A DNA stretch of 41,692 bases from Betaproteobacteria bacterium. Its GTDB lineage: Bacteria > Pseudomonadota > Gammaproteobacteria > Burkholderiales > SG8-39. Position 1 is the stretch's first letter, and every line of letters starts with the position of its first letter. Position numbers and translations under genes: made by a program. This document shows, piece by piece, positions 8,186 to 15,469 of this stretch. Location of the stretch: contig CANKAJ010000031.1 of the NCBI GenBank assembly GCA_947479645.1, positions 1 to 41,692 on the forward strand, written 5' to 3'. The notes beneath the pieces are model-generated. The model did no database searches. It had not been told where the DNA came from and saw only the letters and a list, made by a program, of their open reading frames with translations.

Positions 8186-10411
8186 TTACTTCTCGTCGAA
8201 CGCAGTTACGCCGTCCCAGTCGGGTGGTAAAGATGCTCGACGTTTTTCTGCCACACGCTTTTCATACAACACGTACAGCGAGCAATTGGCATTCATTCGC
8301 TGCAGATTCAGTAGACTCATCTCTGCAATATCCCACTGCTGTGCACGGTATTGGCGCAGCGTCTGATGCCACAGCTTGAGTTCGTCCATTGTATTTTTGT
8401 CGAGTTCCGCTTCCAATCCTATCGGCTCAAAGATTGTCAGCGCCTCATCCTTACCTTTCACCTTAATCTTGTCGATCTCTTTGAACACAACGTCCTTTAC
8501 CAACGCTTTGGTCACTTCGCCGACCAGCATCCCTACACCATAATACTTAGTTCGCCCCTCCAAACGTGATGCCACGTTGACAGCGTCTCCCATTGCCGTA
8601 TATGCACGCCTCACCTGGGAGCCCATGTCTCCGACACGAACATTTCCGGTATTTAATCCGACGCCGATTTTCATCGTTGGCCAACCGCGCGTTGCAAATT
8701 TCTCATTTAATGCATGGCACGCACGTTGCATTTCCATTGCTGCTAGCACGCCATTCTTGGCGTGTTCGCCATCATCTATCGGCGCCCCCCAAAAGGCCAT
8801 TATTGCATCGCCTATATACTTATCCAATGTCCCCTTGTGCCCACTTCGTATTATGGTACTCATAGTGGTCAAATAATCGTTAATATATTCGGCGAGTTCT
8901 TTGGGGCTCAAAGCTTCGGATATTCCAGTAAATCCACGCACATCAGAAAACAAGATTGTGAGTTCAGCACTACGCGGCTCCATACTGTATTTCTCGGGAT
9001 CCTCAGCCATCTTATCGACTAATTCGGGTGGCACATATTGCCCAAACAACTCTGTAAACTGCCGCTTGGATCGCGACTCAACAAAATATCCATATGCCAT
9101 ATTGATCGTAAATAGGGCTGCTGTCATAAGTAGGCTAGTTGCAAGTGGCAGAATCAAGCCAGCTCCACTCCAGATTGTGATATTAAGCCCTGCAATCAGT
9201 ACAACAACGAGAATCGACACCAGTGTGGCCCTTAGCGGGGAAAGGAATGGCATAAGGATTGACAGCGCCACTCCTCCAACAATTAGGAGTACCACCTCTG
9301 CGCCAAGCATATAGGGTGGCTTTTGCTTTAGATTGCGATCGAGTATTCCAGCAATCATATTTGCGTGAATCTCAACTCCTGGATAAACACTGCCAACCGG
9401 AGTCGATCTAAGATCTAAAAGCCCTGGCGCCGATGTCCCTATAAGAGCGATCTTACCCCTAAGCTTCTCCGGAGCAATCTTGTCAAAATGAATATCAGCA
9501 AGGGAAATATAGGGAAAACTGCGTTGGCCGCCACGATAAGGAACATACGCGCTCACCGTCTCATCTACTGGAATCTTTAGAGGCCCTACCTCGAGCCATT
9601 CAAGCCCAGAATAACCTTTAGAAATAAATCGATCAGGAGGATAACCGGGAACAACCTTCGGGAAGTCTAGGATGGTTCGCGCCATCGCCAGAGACAATGC
9701 CTCATAGTACTTTCCCTTATATTCCGCAAGTAGCGGAACGCGCCTTGAGACTCCATCAAAGTCAACAAATGGGTTGAAGTGTCCCGCATTTGCAGCAGAT
9801 GCCTGAAAATCGGGTAGGTTTGCGCCATACCCTCTCCAACTGGTGAAGTTTATATTCCGCCCCGCAAACGCCCCTGCAGGTAGAACGGCCTCTGGAAGCG
9901 CCCCTGACTCCCTAGCTTCATCCTCGTTCGTAAAATAATAACCCAGTACTACTGGCTTGCCTTTGATAGTCTTGGCGAACATAGCATCATGGTCGAGCTG
10001 AGGACGAAGCTGAGTTAGCGCCTGTGAAAACTGCTGATTACCGGCCAGCTCTTTCTTTGCAAGCTGCTCAAGCACCTTTAAACCGGAACTCTCATCAGAC
10101 TCTGCAAAAACCACGTCAAAACCAACAATCGCAATTCCGTACTTATCAAAAAGCTTATCAATCAATCTGGCGATTTGGTCACGCCCCCAAGGCCAGCGCC
10201 CTAATTCCGGCACGGCCAAGCTTTTTTCGTCAATATCAAGTATTACTATTCGATCATCTACTGTTCCCGGCATAGTAAAACGCAGCCGGGCATCATAGAT
10301 AATATTATCAACTTGGGTAATAAAGCCGACTTGATAGAATCTCGCGGCATGACCAAGGAATAACAATACCACTAACAAACCAAGTGAAATGCGAACTATA
10401 TGCTGCTTCAA
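8186..10411 (-). CDS. CHASE2-domain class III adenylate cyclase
   Basis: 741 residues. An N-terminal membrane helix (7-24) leads into a periplasmic CHASE2 sensor domain (about 35-345, with GRWPWGR and a conserved YPGVEIHANMI end), then three membrane helices (about 368-440) and a class III cyclase domain (about 480-660). Metal-binding Asp are D490 (FSDVRGFT) and D535 (DKYIGDA). The substrate-selecting pair is K531 and T605, the pattern expected for ATP, not GTP. N612 and R616 (VNVASR) complete the site. The start is TTG, preceded by a GGGGAG Shine-Dalgarno sequence, and no later start would keep the first helix. A helical tail of about 80 residues follows the catalytic domain. The gene belongs to a tight minus-strand cluster (57 and 28 bases to its neighbours). 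Signal sensed is unknown. Confidence 0.92.
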   Translation of the reverse strand: MKQHIVRISLGLLVVLLFLGHAARFYQVGFITQVDNIIYDARLRFTMPGTVDDRIVILDIDEKSLAVPELGRWPWGRDQIARLIDKLFDKYGIAIVGFDVVFAESDESSGLKVLEQLAKKELAGNQQFSQALTQLRPQLDHDAMFAKTIKGKPVVLGYYFTNEDEARESGALPEAVLPAGAFAGRNINFTSWRGYGANLPDFQASAANAGHFNPFVDFDGVSRRVPLLAEYKGKYYEALSLAMARTILDFPKVVPGYPPDRFISKGYSGLEWLEVGPLKIPVDETVSAYVPYRGGQRSFPYISLADIHFDKIAPEKLRGKIALIGTSAPGLLDLRSTPVGSVYPGVEIHANMIAGILDRNLKQKPPYMLGAEVVLLIVGGVALSILMPFLSPLRATLVSILVVVLIAGLNITIWSGAGLILPLATSLLMTAALFTINMAYGYFVESRSKRQFTELFGQYVPPELVDKMAEDPEKYSMEPRSAELTILFSDVRGFTGISEALSPKELAEYINDYLTTMSTIIRSGHKGTLDKYIGDAIMAFWGAPIDDGEHAKNGVLAAMEMQRACHALNEKFATRGWPTMKIGVGLNTGNVRVGDMGSQVRRAYTAMGDAVNVASRLEGRTKYYGVGMLVGEVTKALVKDVVFKEIDKIKVKGKDEALTIFEPIGLEAELDKNTMDELKLWHQTLRQYRAQQWDIAEMSLLNLQRMNANCSLYVLYEKRVAEKRRASLPPDWDGVTAFDEK

Positions 10412-10468
10412 TCCCTCTCCCCATCGTGGGCACTCAGCGGCAACTGAGGAATTGCTTCCAGACCAAAA

Positions 10469-11284
10469 TCAGGTCTTAAGAAAAAACTCCATCTTGACGC
10501 CGGCGAGTTCTATGATGTCATGATCGTTTAGGGCGTGTGCTTGCGTATCCAAAGTCTTGCCATTGACTATTGGCAAACTTGCTCCCTCAACGTGTGTAAT
10601 AAAAAATCCATGCGGTCGACGCGTAATAACTGCTACCTGTACACCTGGCTTACCTAGTGTAGTCAACGGCTTAGTCAGATCGAGAGATCTTCCTGCGCTA
10701 GCACCAGACAATATTTGCAATGCACCGCGCTTAGTTGGGGCCGGTTGAGGAAGCACTACGGGCGCAACGGTGTGATGCGGAGCCCCCGCGGCAACACCCG
10801 GAGACGCAGCCAATGCGCCTTGATTGACCATCGTATCCCCAAATGATTTCGGGGCTGGAGTCGACTGCGCAACCGGTTTTGCAGCATGGGTAACTGGCGT
10901 TGGTGCCGAAACAGCCGGTGGCGGCGTCATTGCTTTCATTGCCCCCGGACGAAGAATCATCGTCTTCTCGAAATCCGCCGCTTTGGTTTGCGCAGGCGCC
11001 TCATTAATGTACTTTAGTTTGTATTTTCCAAGCTCTATGACATCGTTATTCTGTAAGAAATGCTTCTTTACAGACTGTCCATTCACTAACGTACCGTTAG
11101 TGCTGCCCAGATCCTCAAGAAAAGAGTCATTCAGAATTGACACGATCACTGCATGCTCTCCACTCACCGCAAGATTATCAATCTGGATGTCATTGTGCGG
11201 TTTGCGGCCGATGGTTGTCCTTTCCTTGCTCAAACTAATTTCTTTGAGCACCAGGCCGTCCATACTGAGAATCAGCTTCGCCAT
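10469..11284 (-). CDS. FHA-domain protein with two FHA-like domains
   Basis: 271 residues. FHA1 (about 1-95) has the full phosphothreonine-binding signature: GR at 26-27, SGEHA at 41-45 and LGSTNGT at 59-65. A Pro/Ala-rich linker (97-185) contains EKTMIL around Thr108, preceded by acidic residues. FHA2 (about 188-271) keeps the fold pattern (IVNGKTL, NDHDIIELAGVKMEF) but lacks the Ser-x-x-His and Ser/Thr-Asn-Gly core, so it may not bind phosphopeptide. FHA proteins read Thr phosphorylation made by Hanks-type kinases, and this gene sits directly after the kinase-phosphatase pair. A GAGGA Shine-Dalgarno seven bases before the ATG supports the start. Thr108 is a candidate phosphosite, inferred from its likeness to a site in the kinase. 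Confidence 0.9.
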   Translation of the reverse strand: MAKLILSMDGLVLKEISLSKERTTIGRKPHNDIQIDNLAVSGEHAVIVSILNDSFLEDLGSTNGTLVNGQSVKKHFLQNNDVIELGKYKLKYINEAPAQTKAADFEKTMILRPGAMKAMTPPPAVSAPTPVTHAAKPVAQSTPAPKSFGDTMVNQGALAASPGVAAGAPHHTVAPVVLPQPAPTKRGALQILSGASAGRSLDLTKPLTTLGKPGVQVAVITRRPHGFFITHVEGASLPIVNGKTLDTQAHALNDHDIIELAGVKMEFFLKT

Positions 11285-11382
11285 AGCAGTGTCCTCAAAC
11301 TATAAAACTCTTGTTTTGCTGAGATAATCGATTTTTGCATTTTTGATTTTCGGCGCAAACCGTTGACTTGAATTTTTTCTCG

Positions 11383-12207
11383 TCACTTAAACCAACCCGC
11401 CAACTTTGAAACAAACCCCCGTCTAGCGGTAAATTCTTGCTTTACCCTTACCAAGATCACCGAAACGTTATCACGGCCACCATTGTCATTTGCCATCTGT
11501 ACAAGTTGATGGGCACAAAGCTTCAGATTTGCACCTAACGTTTGCAGTGCCATACTTATGTCCTCGTCACTCACCATATCACAAAGGCCATCAGAACAAA
11601 GCAGGTAGATATCTCCTGGAACAGCATCATATTCATGTATCTCTGGCTCGACTGCTGGATCAATGCCGAGTGCTCTGGTCACCAGATTCTTGTTCGCCGA
11701 AAGCTTTGCCTGCTCTGGGGTAAGTATTCCGGCATCAATCTGTTCCTGAAGAAGGGAGTGATCTTTTGTGACCTGCTTGAACGCATCACCTCGTTGCCGA
11801 TATAGCCGTGAATCCCCAATATGAGCAACTGCTAACTTGTTGTCATAAAACAATGCCACTACAAGAGTCGTTCCCATTCCAGAATATTGAGGTTGACTTT
11901 GCGATGCCTGATAAATGGACGTATTGGCCTTTGCAATTTGATCGCGCAAAATATTTTCGGCCATCGTCTTACCAGTAGACTCTATAACGGTATAGGGTGG
12001 TGTTTCCTCGATCAAATGTTGCAGTTCCGTCGTAATTACCGTCGTTGCCATGCCACTAGCAACTTCCCCTGCGTTATATCCTCCCATACCGTCGGCCAGT
12101 ACAACCAACCCTTTACTTACGTCAGACGCAATAGAGTCCTCATTATGGGACCGAACCATACCAGGGTCGGTCGCGCTCGCAATTTCAAGTGCATCACTTA
12201 GATTCAA
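11383..12207 (-). CDS. PP2C-family serine/threonine phosphatase (Stp/PrpC type)
   Basis: 274 residues with the complete PPM/PP2C motif set: RSHNEDS (Glu23/Asp24), VLADGMGG with Asp39, GMGTT near 110, AHIGDSRLYR at 128-137, CSDGLCD with Asp206, and GGRDNVSV with Asp246. These Asp residues hold the two catalytic metals. Bacterial members of this size reverse Hanks-type kinase phosphorylation. The gene starts 14 bases after the stop of the CHASE2-kinase gene, so the two are almost certainly cotranscribed, and the FHA protein follows. The start appears to be TTG; no ATG lies before the essential N-terminal motif. The C-terminal 20 residues are basic and amphipathic (TARRGFVSKLAGWFK), perhaps a weak membrane contact. 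Confidence 0.94.
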   Translation of the reverse strand: MNLSDALEIASATDPGMVRSHNEDSIASDVSKGLVVLADGMGGYNAGEVASGMATTVITTELQHLIEETPPYTVIESTGKTMAENILRDQIAKANTSIYQASQSQPQYSGMGTTLVVALFYDNKLAVAHIGDSRLYRQRGDAFKQVTKDHSLLQEQIDAGILTPEQAKLSANKNLVTRALGIDPAVEPEIHEYDAVPGDIYLLCSDGLCDMVSDEDISMALQTLGANLKLCAHQLVQMANDNGGRDNVSVILVRVKQEFTARRGFVSKLAGWFK

Positions 12208-12221
12208 GGTCTTCTCGCCTT

Positions 12222-14762
12222 TTAGAGACTTATATCAACGTCGGAAGTTTTGCTTGCACTACCACCGGTAGTAACGACAGCCCGTAGAGCAGTGGCAAAT
12301 TCCTCCCCACTCTGAAAGCGCTGATCAGCATCCTTCGCCATTGCCTTGCCCAGAAACTCAACCAACCCCGCTGGCAATTCAGAATTCACTGCAAGAATAC
12401 TTGGCGTAGGCTCATTTGCTATCTTGAACATTAATTGCGCCATCGAGTCACCCTCGAAAGGAAGCTTTCCGCAAGCCATCTGATACAAGCTAACGGCAAG
12501 CGAAAAGAGATCGGATCTGCCATCAACCTTTATTCCAGACAATTGCTCAGGCGACATGTAGGAGGGTGTACCAAGCACCATTCCGGTCTTAGTCTTGGAC
12601 GAGTCAGTAATTCGTGCAATACCAAAATCAGTTACTTTAACGACATCATGTTCAAGCTCATACATGATGTTGGCAGGCTTAATATCCCGATGTACAACAT
12701 TTTGTTTATGCGCATATCCGAGCGCGTCCGCCACACGCGCCACGATTGAAATAACTTTTTCAACAGGCAATAGATTCCCGAACTTGGTAAATGCGACCAG
12801 ATCCTTACCCTTGAGTAATTCCATGGCAATATAGCAAAGATCATGCTCTTCACCTGCATCGAATATTGTCACGATATTAGGGTGCGACAATCTGCCAGCA
12901 GTTTCCGCTTCGCGAAAGAAACGCTCCTTGACTTCCACTAATTCATCCGCCTCAAACTCCTGCGACAACGCCATTGTCTTAATTGCAACTACTCTACCAA
13001 TCTTAGGGTCATTCCCAAGATAAACCACACCCATTGCACCTTTGCCGAGTTCCTTCTCAATTTGATAACGACCGAGCATAGGCTTCTCGACGTTTCCACC
13101 CTCCCCGAGAATACTGGCATTGGTCCTGCCGCTGCCACCACCGCCAAGAATAACTGTTTCTGAAAGTTGCTTGGCTCTTTGCAGACGCTGCTCAAGATCA
13201 CGAAACTTAGGATTAAAGTCAGCCATATAACGAAATACCGCCTCAGCCTTATTGAATTGGCGCTTACGCTCAAAATCAAGTGCCAAGTTGTATAGATTGT
13301 CCATCAAGGTCTCGTCTAACGGAACTTTTCGAAAGTAGTCGAAGGCCATGTCTAGCTGCCCTTGTCCCTGAAATGCAAGTCCCAGCATCCGAGCATTTGC
13401 CGCCGATTGAGCATCTGATTTTTCCTTACCCGCCTCGGTCATGACAAATCGTTTTGTGACCAAAAGTACATGACCGACAACCAAGAGTACAAGCGGCAGC
13501 ATCAATTGCAACCACATTGCCTGCCCAGTCATTAAGGTAAAGTGAACAATCAGGATCACCGCTACCAATCCAGAACTGACGGCGGCTCCTAATCCGGCAG
13601 TCAATCGCGGCAGCAAGGCAATCAAATAACCACCTACCAACAGAAATACAACTAACTCAACCCAATAGCCCCAACTTGGCACAACGAAAAAATGTTCTTG
13701 AAGTATTGAAGACACGGAGTGTGCCAAAGTAATAACAGGTGCCATCGCAGGCGAAACAGGAGTTACGGAGGCCGTACCCACACCAGCCGCTGTTGGGCCT
13801 ATTAGCACAACCTTATCTTTTAAATTGTCCGCCGATACCTTGCCAGAATAGATATCAAAAAAGGAATCAACTCGGAACACCGACTTGCCGTCCCGATCCT
13901 TGTAGAAAAACGTATTCATCTGCAAAGCCGGATCAGTGGCAATTTTCAAATTCCCGATTGTTACTCCCTGACCTAGATGAACCTTGATGTCACTTACCGC
14001 CAGATTAAGACTCTTTGCAGCGAGCAACATAGATAGTGATGGATAATATTGATCGAAGAATTGCAATACCAGCGGCTCCGACCGCACCGCTCCATCAACA
14101 TCAACATTTGCATTTAAATGTCCGATTCCTATCGCACTTTTCCCGATTTCTTCCACAGGCATTGATATTGCCGCGGAAGCTGGCAACGGCGTCTCAGTCG
14201 ACGCGCTTGAAACTGCGGATAGTTTGTTACTTAATACGAACTCGGGAAGTGCACGGTCTGGCTTTCCTCTGGGCTCACCTAGTTCGAATAACATGGGAAG
14301 AAGTACATTGCCAGCTTTAGAGTAGCTTTCGGCCAACTTTCGATCCGTGTTAAGAGCCTGTTCGGCCTCTTGCAGAAGCCCTCCCACTTCACCAGTGGCA
14401 AGCACAGGCATTCGACTAGAAATTTCGAGCAGTTTTTGGATGAATACCAGTCCTGGATCGACTTGGGGCTCACTGAAAAAAACAAGATTACCAACAACTT
14501 TTACCTTGGCAGCCCCCAAAATATCAGCCATTTTTGCATGCACTTCTCGGGACCAAGGCCAGCGGCCAATGTTACGAATACTGGACTCATCAATCGCTAT
14601 TACAACAACTTTATCACTAGGCACACGAGAAGAAGCCCTTACCCCCCAATCGTAAGCTGCACGCTCCAGACTCTGAATAAGTTGTGAATGCCCAGCAAGG
14701 AGCAGTAACAGCGTGACCGCAAGGCCGAGGAACCAATCCTTCTTCCAGAATCCCGACTTCAT
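12222..14762 (-). CDS. CHASE2-TPR-Ser/Thr protein kinase (Hanks type)
   Basis: 846 residues. One membrane helix (10-26) precedes a periplasmic CHASE2 sensor domain (about 30-350, with IDESSIRNIGRWPW), then come three membrane helices (about 366-436), TPR-like helices (455-530), a SETVIL motif at Thr536 and a protein kinase domain (565-830). The kinase has GKGAMGVV, Lys595 (VAIK), HRDIKPAN with Asp693, DFG at 712-714 and GTPSYMSPE. All catalytic residues are present. Placing the sensor N-terminal to the kinase reverses the common PknB layout, where the sensor is C-terminal. The ATG has GGGAG seven bases upstream. It is the first gene of the signalling cluster, with PP2C and FHA genes immediately downstream. 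The CHASE2 domain is of the same class as in the downstream cyclase. Confidence 0.94.
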   Translation of the reverse strand: MKSGFWKKDWFLGLAVTLLLLLAGHSQLIQSLERAAYDWGVRASSRVPSDKVVVIAIDESSIRNIGRWPWSREVHAKMADILGAAKVKVVGNLVFFSEPQVDPGLVFIQKLLEISSRMPVLATGEVGGLLQEAEQALNTDRKLAESYSKAGNVLLPMLFELGEPRGKPDRALPEFVLSNKLSAVSSASTETPLPASAAISMPVEEIGKSAIGIGHLNANVDVDGAVRSEPLVLQFFDQYYPSLSMLLAAKSLNLAVSDIKVHLGQGVTIGNLKIATDPALQMNTFFYKDRDGKSVFRVDSFFDIYSGKVSADNLKDKVVLIGPTAAGVGTASVTPVSPAMAPVITLAHSVSSILQEHFFVVPSWGYWVELVVFLLVGGYLIALLPRLTAGLGAAVSSGLVAVILIVHFTLMTGQAMWLQLMLPLVLLVVGHVLLVTKRFVMTEAGKEKSDAQSAANARMLGLAFQGQGQLDMAFDYFRKVPLDETLMDNLYNLALDFERKRQFNKAEAVFRYMADFNPKFRDLEQRLQRAKQLSETVILGGGGSGRTNASILGEGGNVEKPMLGRYQIEKELGKGAMGVVYLGNDPKIGRVVAIKTMALSQEFEADELVEVKERFFREAETAGRLSHPNIVTIFDAGEEHDLCYIAMELLKGKDLVAFTKFGNLLPVEKVISIVARVADALGYAHKQNVVHRDIKPANIMYELEHDVVKVTDFGIARITDSSKTKTGMVLGTPSYMSPEQLSGIKVDGRSDLFSLAVSLYQMACGKLPFEGDSMAQLMFKIANEPTPSILAVNSELPAGLVEFLGKAMAKDADQRFQSGEEFATALRAVVTTGGSASKTSDVDISL

Positions 14763-15469
14763 GGATCCGCTCCCAAATCAACTTAATATCGCTCTTGATA
14801 TGCCCAATTCAATACGAATAGACCACAAATCATCGACTTGAATCGAGTACATCAGCATTAAAAAGTGCGATGCCACGCATGCCGGCACCCACTCCAAACT
14901 TCCCTGAGACTGCCATTGCAAGCTATCAGCGCCAACAAACAACGGTTTCTACACAAGTTTGTGTAGAAACAGCCTAATAGTCGGCATTCTTACAGTTAAC
15001 TATCGGATTAGTCAATATTTTTTGGCAATAGAGGACGACCAAATCGTAGCTTTACTGAACGTGTCTGCTTCTCGTAGCCTTAATTCAATTCACTGATTGT
15101 AATCATGGGATACAAAATGGAATGGCTAAAAAATAGCTAACATCCTACATTCTGTTCGCAACATTGCGCCCCAAGAAAACGTAACAAACCCATACACAGT
15201 AGGTAATGGAAATCACAGCCAATCTATTCATTAGAGATACTGTTACTAGAACTTGGGATTGCAACTTTCCCAATGCCTGACCCCATATAGACGCCTTTTA
15301 TTGGAGTTAACCTAGAATGAGACGTATTGACGAAGTCTTGCCGTTCCACGGCATTCCCACTATCGCATAAACATATCTCACGATATTCTGCTCGGCGAAT
15401 GGCTTTGCCATACGCACATTCGTTAAAATGCCGCTGACTTCACAAGGCCCATCCTAAATTAGGTTCACC
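14763..15469. other. Long gene-free stretch (707 bp) between divergent genes
   Basis: AT-rich sequence separating the start of the minus-strand signalling cluster from the start of the plus-strand spermidine-synthase-like gene. It must hold the promoters for both, but I found no convincing paired -35/-10 boxes. The clear structure in it is a perfect 26-bp palindrome, listed separately. Only very short open frames occur, none with convincing coding character. Confidence 0.5.
14945..14970. promoter_or_regulatory. Perfect 26-bp palindrome, candidate operator
   Basis: Two perfect 12-base arms (gtttctacacaa and its exact complement) flank a 2-base centre. No T-tract follows on either strand, so it is not a normal intrinsic terminator. 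It lies 183 bp upstream of the kinase start and 500 bp upstream of the gene on the other strand. The most plausible role is a dimeric regulator binding site for the signalling cluster. The regulator is not identified. Confidence 0.5.

Noticed and set aside
8901..9314. Long plus-strand open frame within the adenylate cyclase gene
   Set aside because: It lies wholly inside a clearly coding gene on the other strand and has no Shine-Dalgarno or known motif; a shadow.
14900..14945. Sigma54-like promoter (TTGGCGC ... TTGCA on the minus strand) upstream of the kinase gene
   Set aside because: The GG and GC pairs are 12 bases apart instead of 10, so it does not fit the strict spacing.
15317..15370. 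Short frame encoding 17 residues (MRRIDEVLPFHGIPTIA) with GGAG upstream
   Set aside because: Too short, no partner gene or leader-peptide pattern, and spacing of the ribosome-binding bases is poor.
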